Assembly: GCA_930367205.1 (NCBI GenBank)
Contig: CAKNEZ010000028.1
Coordinates: 62,001-126,000 of the forward strand
Length of the DNA: 64,000 nucleotides
Direction of reading: 5' to 3'
DNA from: Acanthosoma haemorrhoidale
Taxonomy: Eukaryota; Arthropoda; Insecta; Hemiptera; Acanthosomatidae
Shown here: positions 43,882-58,606 of the stretch, in pieces
Layout: every line of letters begins with the position of its first letter
Numbering within the stretch: the first letter of the stretch is position 1
Notes under the pieces: model-generated
Database searches by the model: none
What the model was told of the DNA's origin: nothing
Seen by the model: the letters and a program-made list of their open reading frames with translations, nothing else
Made by a program: the position numbers and the translations under genes

Positions 43882-44641
43882 GAATATAACATCAAATGAT
43901 GTCGATTATGATAGTGTTCCGTATCATAAGCACTCATTGTATCACGTGATACGATCGTATGATGAAAGTTACGAGTGAATATAACATCAAATGATGTCGA
44001 TTATGATAGTGTTCCGTATCATAAGCAATCATTGTATCACGTGATGCGATCGTATGATTAAAGTTACAATTGAATATAACATCAAATGATGTCGATTATA
44101 ATAGTGTACTGCATTAATAGCACACATTGTATCATGTGATGCGATCGTATGATTAAAGTAACGAGTAAATATAACATCAAATGATGTCGAATATAATAAT
44201 GCACCGTTACATGGGCACTTATTGTATCACGTGATACGATCGTATGATTAAAGTTACGAGTGTATACACTAATAAATGATGTCAAATATGATAGTGCACC
44301 AAATCATTAGCACTTATTGTATCATGTGATGCGATCGTATGATCAAAGTTACAAGAGAATGTAACATCAAAAGATGTCTATTTTGATAGTGTACCGCATC
44401 ATTGGCACTCATTATATCACGTGATAGGATCGTATGATTAAAGTAACGAGTGAATATAACATCAAATGATGTCGAATATGATAATGCAGTGTGACATTGG
44501 CACATATTGTATCACGTGATACGATCGTATGATTAAAGTCACGAGTAAATATAACATCAAATGATGTCGAATATAATAATGCACCGTGACATGGGCACTT
44601 ATTGTATCACGTGATACGATCGTATGATTAAAGTTACGAGT

Positions 44642-47600
44642 GTATACACTAATAAATGATGTCGAATATGATAGTGCACCAAATCATTAGCACTTATTGT
44701 ATCATGTGATGCGATCGTATGATCAAAGTTACAAGAGAATATAACATCAAATGATGTCGATTATCATAGTGTACCGCATTATTAGCACATATTGTATCAC
44801 GTGATACGATCGTATGATCAAAGTTACGAGTGAATATAACATCAAATGATGTCGATTATGATAGTGTTCCGTATCATAAGCAATCATTGTATCACGTGAT
44901 GCGATCGTATGATTAAAGTTACAATTGAATATAACATCAAATGATGTCGATTATAATGGTATACCGCTTTATTAGCATACATTGTATCACGTGATACGAT
45001 CGCATGATTAAAGTTACGAGTGTATACACCATTAAATGATGTCGAATATGATAGTGTGTCGTAGCATTTACACTCATTGTATCACGCGATTCGATCACAT
45101 GATTAAAGTTACGAGTGAATATAACATCAAATGATGTCGAATATGATAATGAACCGTGACATTGGCACTTATTGTATCACGTGATACGATCGTATGAATA
45201 AAGTTACAGGTGAATATAACATCAAATGATGTTGATTATGATAGTGTTCCGTATCATAAGCAATCATTGTATCACGTGATGCGATCGTATAATTAAAGTT
45301 ACGAGTAAATATAACATCAAATAATGTCAAATATGAAAGTGTACCGCATCATTAACACACATTGTATCACGTGATACGATCGTATGATTAAAGTAACGAG
45401 TGAATATAACATCAAATGATGTCGATTATAATGGTTTACTGCTTTATTAGCACACATTCTATCACGTGATACGATCGTATGATTAAAGTTACGAGTGAAT
45501 ATAACATCAAATGATGTCGAATATGATAATGCACTGTGACATTGGCACTTATTGTATCACGTGATATGATCGTATGATTAAAGTTACGAGTGTATACACT
45601 ATTAAATGATGTCGAATATGATAGTGCACCAAATCATTAGCACTTATTGTATCATGTGATGCAATCGTATGATTAAAGTTACAAGTGACTATAACATCAA
45701 ATGATGTCGATTATAATAGTGTACTGCATTATTAGCACACATTGTATCATGTGATGCGATCGTATGATTAAAGTAACGAGTGAATATAACATCAAATGAT
45801 GTCGAATATGATAATGCACCGTGACATTGGCACATATTGTATCAAGTGATACGATCGTATGATTAAAGTCACGAGTAAATATAACATCAAATGATGTCGA
45901 ATATAATAATGCACCGTTACATGGGCACTTATTGTATCACGTGATACGATCGTATGATTAAAGTTACGAGTGTATACACTAATAAATGATGTCGAATATG
46001 ATAGTGCACCAAATCATTAGCACTTATTGTATCATGTGATGCGATCGTATGATCAAAGTTACAAGAGAATGTAACATCAAAAGATGTCAATTTTGATAGT
46101 GTACCGCATCATTGGCACTCATTATATCACGTGATAGGATCGTATGATTAAAGTAACGAGTGAATATAACATCAAATGATGTCGAATATGATAATGCACC
46201 GTGACATTGGCACATATTGTATCACGTGATACGATCGTATGATTAAAGTCACGAGTAAATATAACATCAAATGATGTCGAATATAATAATGCACCGTGAC
46301 ATGGGCACTTATTGTATCACGTGATACGATCGTATGATTAAAGTTACGAGTGTATACACTAATAAATGATGTCGAATATGATAGTGCACCAAATCATTAG
46401 CACTTATTGTATCATGTGATGCGATCGTATGATTAAAGTCACGAGTGAATATAGCATCAAATGATGTCGAATATGATAACGAACCGTGACATTGGTACTT
46501 ATTGTATCACGTGATACGATCGTATGATCAAAGTTACAAGAGAATATAACATCAAATGATGTCGATTATCATAGTGTACCGCATTATTAGCACATATTGT
46601 ATCACGTGATACGATCGTATGATTAAAGTTACGAGTGAATATAACATCAAATGATGTCGAATATGATAATGCACCGTGACATTGGCACTCATTGTATCAC
46701 GTGATACGATCGTATGATTAAAGTCACGAGTGAATATAACATCAAATGATGTCGATTATGATAGTGTTCCGTATCATAAGCACTCATTGTATCACGTGAT
46801 ACGATCGTATGATGAAAGTTACGAGTGAATATAACATCAAATGATGTCGATTATGATAGTGTTCCGTATCACAAGCAATCATTGTATCACGTGATGCGAT
46901 CGTATGATTAAAGTTACAATTGAATATAACATCAAACGATGTCGATTATAATCGTATACCGCTTTATTAGCATACATTGTATCACGTGATGCGATCGTAT
47001 GATTAAAGTAACGAGTAAATATAACATCAAATGATGTCGAATATAATAATGCACCGTTACATGGGCACTTATTGTATCACGTGATACGATCGTATGATTA
47101 AAGTTACGAGTGTATACACTAATAAATGATGTCGAATATGATAGTGCACCAAATCATTAGCACTTATTGTATCATGTGATGCAATCGTATGATTAAAGTT
47201 ACAAGTGACTATAACATCAAATGATGTCGATTATAATAGTGTACTGCATTATTAGCACACATTGTATCATGTGATGCGATCGTTTGATTAAAGTAACGAG
47301 TAAATATAACATCAAATGATGTCGAATATAATAATGCACCGTTACATGGGCACTTATTGTATCACGTGATACGATCGTATGATTAAAGTTACGAGTGTAT
47401 ACACTAATAAATGATGTCGAATATGATAGTGCACCAAATCATTAGCACTTATTGTATCATGTGATGCGATCGTATGATCAAAGTTACAAGAGAATGTAAC
47501 ATCAAAAGATGTCAATTTTGATAGTGTACCGCATCATTGGCACTCATTATATCACGTGATAGGATCGTATGATTAAAGTAACGAGTGAATATAACATCAA

Positions 47601-50056
47601 ATGATGTCGAATATGATAATGCAGTGTGACATTGGCACATATTGTATCACGTGATACGATCGTATGATTAAAGTCACGAGTAAATATAACATCAAATGAT
47701 GTCGAATATAATAATGCACCGTGACATGGGCACTTATTGTATCACGTGATACGATCGTATGATTAAAGTTACGAGTGTATACACTAATAAATGATGTCGA
47801 ATATGATAGTGCACCAAATCATTAGCACTTATTGTATCATGTGATGCGATCGTATGATCAAAGTTACAAGAGAATATAACATCAAATGATGTCGATTATC
47901 ATAGTGTACCGCATTATAAGCACATATTGTATCACGTGATACGATCGTATGATCAAAGTTACGAGTGAATATAACATCAAATGATGTCGATTATGATAGT
48001 GTTCCGTATCATAAGCAACCATTGTATCACGTGATGCGATCGTATGATTAAAGTTACAATTGAATATAACATCAAATGATGTCGATTATAATGGTATACC
48101 GCTTTATTAGCATACATTGTATCACGTGATACGATCGCATGATTAAAGTTACGAGTGAATATAACATCAAATGATGTCGAATATGATAATGCACCGTGAC
48201 ATTGGCACTTATTGTTTCACGTGATACGATCTTATGATTAAAGTTACGAGTGTATACACCATTAAATGATGTCGAATATGATAGTGTGTCGTAGCATTGA
48301 CACTCATTGTATCACGCGATTCGATCACATGATTAAAGTTACGAGTGAATATAAAATCAAATAATGTCAAATATGAAAGTGTACCGTATTAATATCACAC
48401 ATTGTATCACGTGATACGATCGTATGATTAAAGTTACAGGTGTATATAACATCAAATTATGTTGATTATATTAGTGTACCGCATCATTAGCACACATTGT
48501 ATCACATGATACGATCGTATGATTAAAGTAACGAGTGAATATAACATCAAATGATGTCGAATATGATAAGGCACCGTGGCATTGGCACTTATTGTATCAC
48601 GTGATACGATCGTATGATTAAAGTTACGAGTGAATATAGCATCAATTGATGTCGAATATGATAATGAACCGTGACATTGGCACTTATTGTATCACGTGAT
48701 ACGATCGTATGAATAAAGTTACAGGTGAATATAACATCAAATGATGTCGATTATGATAGTGTTCCGTATCATAAGCACTCATTGTATCACGTGATGCGAT
48801 CGTATGATTAAAGTTACAATTGAATATAACATCAAATGATGTCGATTATAATAGTGTACTGCATTAATAGCACACATTGTATCATGTGATGCGATCGTAT
48901 GATTAAAGTAACGAGTGAATATAACATCAAATGATGTCGAATATGATAATGCAGTGTGACATTGGCACATATTGTATCACGTGATACGATCGTATGATTA
49001 AAGTCACGAGTAAATATAACATCAAATGATGTCGAATATAATAATGCACCGTGACATGGGCACTTATTGTATCACGTGATACGATCGTATGATTAAAGTT
49101 ACGAGTGTCTACACTAATAAATGATGTCGAATATGATAGTGCACCAAATTATTAGCACTTATTGTATCATGTGATGCGATCGTATGATCAAAGTTACAAG
49201 AGAATGTAACATCAAATGATGTCGAATATGATAATGCACCGTGACATTGGCACTCATTGTATCACGTGATACGATCGTATGATTAAAGTCACGAGTGAAT
49301 ATAACATCAAATGATGTCGATTATGATAGTGTTCCGTATCATAAGCACTCATTGTATCACGTGATACGATCGTATGATGAAAGTTACGAGTGAATATAAC
49401 ATCAAATGATGTCGATTATGATAGTGTTCCGTATCATAAGCAATCATTGTATCACGTGATGCGATCGTATGATTAAAGTTACAATTGAATATAACATCAA
49501 ATGATGTCGATTATAATAGTGTACTGCATTAATAGCACACATTGTATCATGTGATGCGATCGTATGATTAAAGTAACGAGTAAATATAACATCAAATGAT
49601 GTCGAATATAATAATGCACCGTTACATGGGCACTTATTGTATCACGTGATACGATCGTATGATTAAAGTTACGAGTGTATACACTAATAAATGATGTCAA
49701 ATATGATAGTGCACCAAATCATTAGCACTTATTGTATCATGTGATGCGATCGTATGATCAAAGTTACAAGAGAATGTAACATCAAAAGATGTCTATTTTG
49801 ATAGTGTACCGCATCATTGGCACTCATTATATCACGTGATAGGATCGTATGATTAAAGTAACGAGTGAATATAACATCAAATGATGTCGAATATGATAAT
49901 GCAGTGTGACATTGGCACATATTGTATCACGTGATACGATCGTATGATTAAAGTCACGAGTAAATATAACATCAAATGATGTCGAATATAATAATGCACC
50001 GTGACATGGGCACTTATTGTATCACGTGATACGATCGTATGATTAAAGTTACGAGT
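44642..50056. repeat. Higher-order unit, 57 monomers (5,415 bp)
   Basis: C1 is at 45022, only four monomers after the opening A, because the monomer carrying TTTCACGTG before C1 is missing here. C2 is at 48252. Shared with neighbours at offset 5,415: GATAAGGCACCGTGGC (43152/48567), GTCTACACTAAT (43692/49107), GCATTATAAGCAC (42497/47912), ATTAACACAC (45352/50767), GATATGATCG (45563/50978) and GTATCACAAGC (46866/52281). Confidence 0.88.
49202..49296. repeat. Copy of the 43787 hybrid monomer
   Basis: Identical join 5,415 bp downstream of 43787-43881, showing that the exchange came before the unit duplication. Confidence 0.82.
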
Positions 50057-53000
50057 GTATACACTAATAAATGATGTCGAATATGATAGTGCACCAAATC
50101 ATTAGCACTTATTGTATCATGTGATGCGATCGTATGATCAAAGTTACAAGAGAATATAACATCAAATGATGTCGATTATCATAGTGTACCGCATTATTAG
50201 CACATATTGTATCACGTGATACGATCGTATGATCAAAGTTACGAGTGAATATAACATCAAATGATGTCGATTATGATAGTGTTCCGTATCATAAGCAATC
50301 ATTGTATCACGTGATGCGATCGTATGATTAAAGTTACAATTGAATATAACATCAAATGATGTCGATTATAATGGTATACCGCTTTATTAGCATACATTGT
50401 ATCACGTGATACGATCGCATGATTAAAGTTACGAGTGTATACACCATTAAATGATGTCGAATATGATAGTGTGTCGTAGCATTTACACTCATTGTATCAC
50501 GCGATTCGATCACATGATTAAAGTTACGAGTGAATATAACATCAAATGATGTCGAATATGATAATGAACCGTGACATTGGCACTTATTGTATCACGTGAT
50601 ACGATCGTATGAATAAAGTTACAGGTGAATATAACATCAAATGATGTTGATTATGATAGTGTTCCGTATCATAAGCAATCATTGTATCACGTGATGCGAT
50701 CGTATAATTAAAGTTACGAGTAAATATAACATCAAATAATGTCAAATATGAAAGTGTACCGCATCATTAACACACATTGTATCACGTGATACGATCGTAT
50801 GATTAAAGTAACGAGTGAATATAACATCAAATGATGTCGATTATAATGGTTTACTGCTTTATTAGCACACATTCTATCACGTGATACGATCGTATGATTA
50901 AAGTTACGAGTGAATATAACATCAAATGATGTCGAATATGATAATGCACTGTGACATTGGCACTTATTGTATCACGTGATATGATCGTATGATTAAAGTT
51001 ACGAGTGTATACACTATTAAATGATGTCGAATATGATAGTGCACCAAATCATTAGCACTTATTGTATCATGTGATGCAATCGTATGATTAAAGTTACAAG
51101 TGACTATAACATCAAATGATGTCGATTATAATAGTGTACTGCATTATTAGCACACATTGTATCATGTGATGCGATCGTATGATTAAAGTAACGAGTGAAT
51201 ATAACATCAAATGATGTCGAATATGATAATGCACCGTGACATTGGCACATATTGTATCAAGTGATACGATCGTATGATTAAAGTCACGAGTAAATATAAC
51301 ATCAAATGATGTCGAATATAATAATGCACCGTTACATGGGCACTTATTGTATCACGTGATACGATCGTATGATTAAAGTTACGAGTGTATACACTAATAA
51401 ATGATGTCGAATATGATAGTGCACCAAATCATTAGCACTTATTGTATCATGTGATGCGATCGTATGATCAAAGTTACAAGAGAATGTAACATCAAAAGAT
51501 GTCAATTTTGATAGTGTACCGCATCATTGGCACTCATTATATCACGTGATAGGATCGTATGATTAAAGTAACGAGTGAATATAACATCAAATGATGTCGA
51601 ATATGATAATGCACCGTGACATTGGCACATATTGTATCACGTGATACGATCGTATGATTAAAGTCACGAGTAAATATAACATCAAATGATGTCGAATATA
51701 ATAATGCACCGTGACATGGGCACTTATTGTATCACGTGATACGATCGTATGATTAAAGTTACGAGTGTATACACTAATAAATGATGTCGAATATGATAGT
51801 GCACCAAATCATTAGCACTTATTGTATCATGTGATGCGATCGTATGATTAAAGTCACGAGTGAATATAGCATCAAATGATGTCGAATATGATAACGAACC
51901 GTGACATTGGTACTTATTGTATCACGTGATACGATCGTATGATCAAAGTTACAAGAGAATATAACATCAAATGATGTCGATTATCATAGTGTACCGCATT
52001 ATTAGCACATATTGTATCACGTGATACGATCGTATGATTAAAGTTACGAGTGAATATAACATCAAATGATGTCGAATATGATAATGCACCGTGACATTGG
52101 CACTCATTGTATCACGTGATACGATCGTATGATTAAAGTCACGAGTGAATATAACATCAAATGATGTCGATTATGATAGTGTTCCGTATCATAAGCACTC
52201 ATTGTATCACGTGATACGATCGTATGATGAAAGTTACGAGTGAATATAACATCAAATGATGTCGATTATGATAGTGTTCCGTATCACAAGCAATCATTGT
52301 ATCACGTGATGCGATCGTATGATTAAAGTTACAATTGAATATAACATCAAACGATGTCGATTATAATCGTATACCGCTTTATTAGCATACATTGTATCAC
52401 GTGATGCGATCGTATGATTAAAGTAACGAGTAAATATAACATCAAATGATGTCGAATATAATAATGCACCGTTACATGGGCACTTATTGTATCACGTGAT
52501 ACGATCGTATGATTAAAGTTACGAGTGTATACACTAATAAATGATGTCGAATATGATAGTGCACCAAATCATTAGCACTTATTGTATCATGTGATGCAAT
52601 CGTATGATTAAAGTTACAAGTGACTATAACATCAAATGATGTCGATTATAATAGTGTACTGCATTATTAGCACACATTGTATCATGTGATGCGATCGTTT
52701 GATTAAAGTAACGAGTAAATATAACATCAAATGATGTCGAATATAATAATGCACCGTTACATGGGCACTTATTGTATCACGTGATACGATCGTATGATTA
52801 AAGTTACGAGTGTATACACTAATAAATGATGTCGAATATGATAGTGCACCAAATCATTAGCACTTATTGTATCATGTGATGCGATCGTATGATCAAAGTT
52901 ACAAGAGAATGTAACATCAAAAGATGTCAATTTTGATAGTGTACCGCATCATTGGCACTCATTATATCACGTGATAGGATCGTATGATTAAAGTAACGAG

Positions 53001-53191
53001 TGAATATAACATCAAATGATGTCGAATATGATAATGCACTGTGACATTGGCACATATTGTATCACGTGATACGATCGTATGATTAAAGTCACGAGTAAAT
53101 ATAACATCAAATGATGTCGAATATAATAATGCACCGTGACATGGGCACTTATTGTATCACGTGATACGATCGTATGATTAAAGTTACGAGT

Positions 53192-53571
53192 GTATACACT
53201 AATAAATGATGTCGAATATGATAGTGCACCAAATCATTAGCACTTATTGTATCATGTGATGCGATCGTATGATCAAAGTTACAAGAGAATGTAACATCAA
53301 AAGATGTCAATTTTGATAGTGTACCGCATCATTGGCACTCATTATATCACGTGATAGGATCGTATGATTAAAGTACCGAGTGAATATAACATCAAATGAT
53401 GTCGAATATGATAATGCACCGTGACATTGGCACATATTGTATCACGTGATACGATCGTATGATTAAAGTCACGAGTAAATATAACATCAAATGATGTCGA
53501 ATATAATAATGCACCGTGACATGGGCACTTATTGTATCACGTGATACGATCGTATGATTAAAGTTACGAGT
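53192..53571. repeat. Four-monomer block shared with 34858-35237
   Basis: A monomer, GAATGTAAC monomer ending AAAGTACCGAGT, CACATATTG monomer, GTGACATGGG monomer. The ACCGAGT ending (53375) matches 35041 at offset 18,334 (193 monomers minus the 1-bp deletion between). No other copy of that variant was seen, so the two blocks share an origin despite the distance. Confidence 0.78.
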
Positions 53572-54046
53572 GTATACACTAATAAATGATGTCGAATATG
53601 ATAGTGCACCAAATCATTAGCACTTATTGTATCATGTGATGCGATCGTATGATTAAAGTCACGAGTGAATATAGCATCAAATGATGTCGAATATGATAAC
53701 GAACCGTGACATTGGTACTTATTGTATCACGTGATACGATCGTATGATCAAAGTTACAAGAGAATATAACATCAAATGATGTCGATTATCATAGTGTACC
53801 GCATTATTAGCACATATTGTATCACGTGATACGATCGTATGATTAAAGTTACGAGTGAATATAACATCAAATAATGTCGAATATGATAATGCACCGTGAC
53901 ATTGGCACTCATTGTATCACGTGATACGATCGTATGATTAAAGTCACGAGTGAATATAACATCAAATGATGTCGATTATGATAGTGTTCCGTATCATAAG
54001 CACTCATTGTATCACGTGATACGATCGTATGATTAAAGTTACGAGT

Positions 54047-54141
54047 GAATATAACATCAAATGATGTCGAATATGATAGTGCACCAAATCATTAGCACTT
54101 ATTGTATCATGTGATGCAATCGTATGATTAAAGTTACAAGT
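54047..54141. repeat. Hybrid monomer joining two A-headed series
   Basis: Starts as an ordinary GAATATAACATCAAATG monomer but continues GTGCACCAAATCATTAGCAC with CATGTGATGCAATCG, the 3' part of an A monomer. It marks where the central type of array joins the right-flank type. Confidence 0.82.
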
Positions 54142-54711
54142 GACTATAACATCAAATGATGTCGATTATAATAGTGTACTGCATTATTAGCACACATTGT
54201 ATCATGTGATGCGATCGTATGATTAAAGTAACGAGTAAATATAACATCAAATGATGTCGAATATAATAATGCACCGTTACATGGGCACTTATTGTATCAC
54301 GTGATACGATCGTATGATTAAAGTTACGAGTGTATACACTAATAAATGATGTCGAATATGATAGTGCACCAAATCATTAGCACTTATTGTATCATGTGAT
54401 GCGATCTTATGATCAAAGTTACAAGAGAATGTAACATCAAAAGATGTCAATTTTGATAGTGTACCGCATCATTGGCACTCATTATATCACGTGATAGGAT
54501 CGTATGATTAAAGTAACGAGTGAATATAACATCAAATGATGTCGAATATGATAATGCACTGTGACATTGGCACATATTGTATCACGTGATACGATCGTAT
54601 GATTAAAGTCACGAGTAAATATAACATCAAATGATGTCGAATATAATAATGCACCGTGACATGGGCACTTATTGTATCACGTGATACGATCGTATGATTA
54701 AAGTTACGAGT

Positions 54712-57371
54712 GTATACACTAATAAATGATGTCGAATATGATAGTGCACCAAATCATTAGCACTTATTGTATCATGTGATGCGATCGTATGATCAAAGTT
54801 ACAAGAGAATATAACATCAAATGATGTCGATTATCATAGTGTACCGAATTATTAGCACATATTGTATCACGTGATACGATCGTATGATCAAAGTTACGAG
54901 TGAATATAACATCAAATGATGTCGATTATGATAGTGTTCCGTATCATAAGCAATCATTGTATCACGTGATGCGATCGTATGATTAAAGTTACAATTGAAT
55001 ATAACATCAAATGATGTCGATTATAATGGTATACCGCTTTATTAGCATACATTGTATCACGTGATACGATCGCATGATTAAAGTTACGAGTGAATATAAC
55101 ATCAAATGATGTCGAATATGATAATGCACCGTGACATTGGCACTTATTGTTTCACGTGATACGATCTTATGATTAAAGTTACGAGTGTATACACCATTAA
55201 ATGATGTCGAATATGATAGTGTGTCGTAGCATTTACACTCATTGTATCACGCGATTCGATCACATGATTAAAGTTACGAGTGAATATAACATCAAATGAT
55301 GTCGAATATGATAATGAACCGTGACATTGGCACTTATTGTATCACGTGATACGATCGTATGAATAAAGTTACAGGTGAATATAACATCAAATGATGTTGA
55401 TTATGATAGTGTTCCGTATCATAAGCAATCATTGTATCACGTGATGCGATCGTATAATTAAAGTAACGAGTGAATATAACATCAAATGATGTCGATTATA
55501 ATGGTTTACTGCTTTATTAGCACACATTCTATCACGTGATACGATCGTATGATTAAAGTTACGAGTGAATATAACATCAAATGATGTCGAATATGATAAT
55601 GCACTGTGACATTGGCACTTATTGTATCACGTGATACGATCGTATGATTAAAGTTACGAGTGTATACACTATTAAATGATGTCGAATATGATAGTGCACC
55701 AAATCATTAGCACTTATTGTATCATGTGATGCAATCGTATGATTAAAGTTACAAGTGACTATAACATCAAATGATGTCGATTATAATAGTGTACTGCATT
55801 ATTAGCACACATTGTATTATGTGATGCGATCGTATGATTAAAGTAACGAGTGAATATAACATCAAATGATGTCGAATATGATAATGCACCGTGACATTGG
55901 CACATATTGTATCACGTGATACGATCGTATGATTAAAGTCACGAGTAAATATAACATCAAATGATGTCGAATATAATAATGCACCGTTACATGGGCACTT
56001 ATTGTATCACGTGATACGATCGTATGATTAAAGTTACGAGTGTATACACTAATAAATGATGTCGAATATGATAGTGCACCAAATCATTAGCACTTATTGT
56101 ATCATGTGATGCGATCGTATGATCAAAGTTACAAGAGAATGTAACATCAAAAGATGTCAATTTTGATAGTGTACCGCATCATTGGCACTCATTATATCAC
56201 GTGATAGGATCGTATGATTAAAGTAACGCGTGAATATAACATCAAATGATGTCGAATATGATAATGCACCGTGACATTGGCACATATTGTATCACGTGAT
56301 ACGATCGTATGATTAAAGTCACGAGTAAATATAACATCAAATGATGTCGAATATAATAATGCACCGTGACATGGGCACTTATTGTATCACGTGATACGAT
56401 CGTATGATTAAAGTTACGAGTGTATACACTAATAAATGATGTCGAATATGATAGTGCACCAAATCATTAGCACTTATTGTATCATGTGATGCGATCGTAT
56501 GATTAAAGTTACAAGTGACTATAACATCAAATGATGTCGATTATAATAGTGTACTGCATTATTAGCACACATTGTATCACGTGATACGATCGTATGATTA
56601 AAGTTACGAGTGAATATAACATCAAATGATGTAGAATATGATAATGCACTGTGACATTGGCACTTATTGTATCACGTGATACGATCGTATGATTAAAGTT
56701 ACGAGTGTGTACACTATTAAATGATGTCGAATATGATAGTGCACCAAATCATTAGCACTTATTGTATCATGTGATGCAATCGTATGATTAAAGTTACAAG
56801 TGACTATAACATCAAATGATGTCGATTATAATAGTGTACTGCATTATTAGCACACATTGTATCATGTGATGCGATCGTATGATTAAAGTAACGAGTAAAT
56901 ATAACATCAAATGATGTCCAATATAATAATGCACCGTTACATGGGCACTTATTGTATCACGTGATACGATCGTATGATTAAAGTTACGAGTGTATACACT
57001 AATAAATGATGTCGAATATGATAGTGCACCAAATCATTAGCACTTATTGTATCATGTGATGCGATCTTATGATCAAAGTTACAAGAGAATGTAACATCAA
57101 AAGATGTCAATTTTGATAGTGTACCGCATCATTGGCACTCATTATATCACGTGATAGGATCGTATGATTAAAGTAACGAGTGAATATAACATCAAATGAT
57201 GTCGAATATGATAATGCACTGTGACATTGGCACATATTGTATCACGTGATACGATCGTATGATTAAAGTCACGAGTAAATATAACATCAAATGATGTCGA
57301 ATATAATAATGCACCGTGACATGGGCACTTATTGTATCACGTGATACGATCGTATGATTAAAGTTACGAGT
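54712..57371. repeat. Higher-order segment, 28 monomers; relative of 1-2090
   Basis: Matches the window start monomer by monomer at offset 54,711 through 1520/56231, including the hybrid that drops one monomer (55377-55471, like 666-760). It then carries six monomers absent from the left copy and rejoins at offset 55,281 with the private GTCCAATATAAT (56916/1635) and the GATCTTATGATCAAAG A monomer. Private here: GTAGAATATG (near 56631) and GTGTACACTATT (56707). Confidence 0.85.
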
Positions 57372-57466
57372 GTATACACTAATAAATGATGTCGAATATG
57401 ATAGTGCACCAAATCATTAGCACTTATTGTATCATGTGATGCGATCGTATGATCAAAGTTACAAGA

Positions 57467-58606
57467 GAATATAACATCAAATGATGTCGATTATCATAGT
57501 GTACCGAATTATTAGCACATATTGTATCACGTGATACGATCGTATGATCAAAGTTACGAGTGAATATAACATCAAATGATGTCGATTATGATAGTGTTCC
57601 GTATCATAAGCAATCATTGTATCACGTGATGCGATCGTATGATTAAAGTTACAATTGAATATAACATCAAATGATGTCGATTATAATGGTATACCGCTTT
57701 ATTAGCATACATTGTATCACGTGATACGATCGCATGATTAAAGTTACGAGTGAATATAACATCAAATGATGTCGAATATGATAATGCACCGTGACATTGG
57801 CACTTATTGTTTCACGTGATACGATCTTATGATTAAAGTTACGAGTGTATACACCATTAAATGATGTCGAATATGATAGTGTGTCGTAGCATTTACACTC
57901 ATTGTATCACGCGATTCGATCACATGATTAAAGTTACGAGTGAATATAACATCAAATGATGTCGAATATGATAATGAACCGTGACATTGGCACTTATTGT
58001 ATCACGTGATACGATCGTATGAATAAAGTTACAGGTGAATATAACATCAAATGATGTTGATTATCATAGTGTACCGAATTATTAGCACATATTGTATCAC
58101 GTGATACGATCGTATGATCAAAGTTACGAGTGAATATAACATCAAATGATGTCGATTATGATAGTGTTCCGTATCATAAGCAATCATTGTATCACGTGAT
58201 GCGATCGTATGATTAAAGTTACAATTGAATATAACATCAAATGATGTCGATTATAATGGTATACCGCTTTATTAGCATACATTGTATCACGTGATACGAT
58301 CGCATGATTAAAGTTACGAGTGAATATAACATCAAATGATGTCGAATATGATAATGCACCGTGACATTGGCACTTATTGTTTCACGTGATACGATCTTAT
58401 GATTAAAGTTACGAGTGTATACACCATTAAATGATGTCGAATATGATAGTGTGTCGTAGCATTTACACTCATTGTATCACGCGATTCGATCACATGATTA
58501 AAGTTACGAGTGAATATAACATCAAATGATGTCGAATATGATAATGAACCGTGACATTGGCACTTATTGTATCACGTGATACGATCGTATGAATAAAGTT
58601 ACAGGT
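57467..58606. repeat. Six-monomer tandem duplication (2 x 570 bp)
   Basis: 57467-58036 and 58037-58606 repeat the series GAATTATT, TTCCG, GGTATACCG, TTTCAC, C1, GAATAAAG. The junction monomer 58037-58131 starts as a GATGTTGATT monomer and continues as a GATTATCATAG / GAATTATT monomer, which is what an exchange between these two monomer classes would leave. It is absent from the left-end relative at 2186-2755. Confidence 0.87.
58037..58131. repeat. Hybrid monomer at six-monomer duplication junction
   Basis: GATGTTGATT (5' part) joined to ATCATAGTGTACCGAATTATT (3' part). The parental classes are six monomers apart, equal to the duplicated length. Confidence 0.86.

Larger units (their letters stand above)
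39133..44641. repeat. Higher-order unit, 58 monomers minus 1 bp (5,509 bp)
   Basis: C1 is at 39608 and C2 at 42837. The C1 monomer is unusual, with CACACATTGTATTAGGCGATTC where others have CACTCATTGTATCACGCGATTC (no run written in full). It holds the only 1-bp deletion in the array (monomer 41318-41411). The part after C2 is shortened through the hybrid at 43787-43881. From about 41697 its sequence is repeated at offset 5,415 in the next unit. Confidence 0.86.
50057..54711. repeat. Higher-order unit, 49 monomers (4,655 bp), mosaic
   Basis: Up to about 53036 it copies the preceding unit at offset 5,415 (C1 at 50437). It then carries a four-monomer block (53192-53571) with the private AAAGTACCGAGT seen otherwise only near 35035, then a hybrid at 54047-54141, and closes with monomers of the left-end type (GATCTTATGATCAAAG). 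It has no C2 monomer. It is the transition from the alternating C1/C2 region to the C1-only right flank. Confidence 0.83.

Noticed and set aside
31628..50056. The 79- and 57-monomer units as reciprocal products (68 plus 11 and 68 minus 11) of one exchange
   Set aside because: The numbers fit, but the gain lies between C1 and C2 while the losses lie mainly after C2 and before C1. The shorter unit's loss is the sum of several smaller events, including about seven monomers at 43787 and one before 45022.
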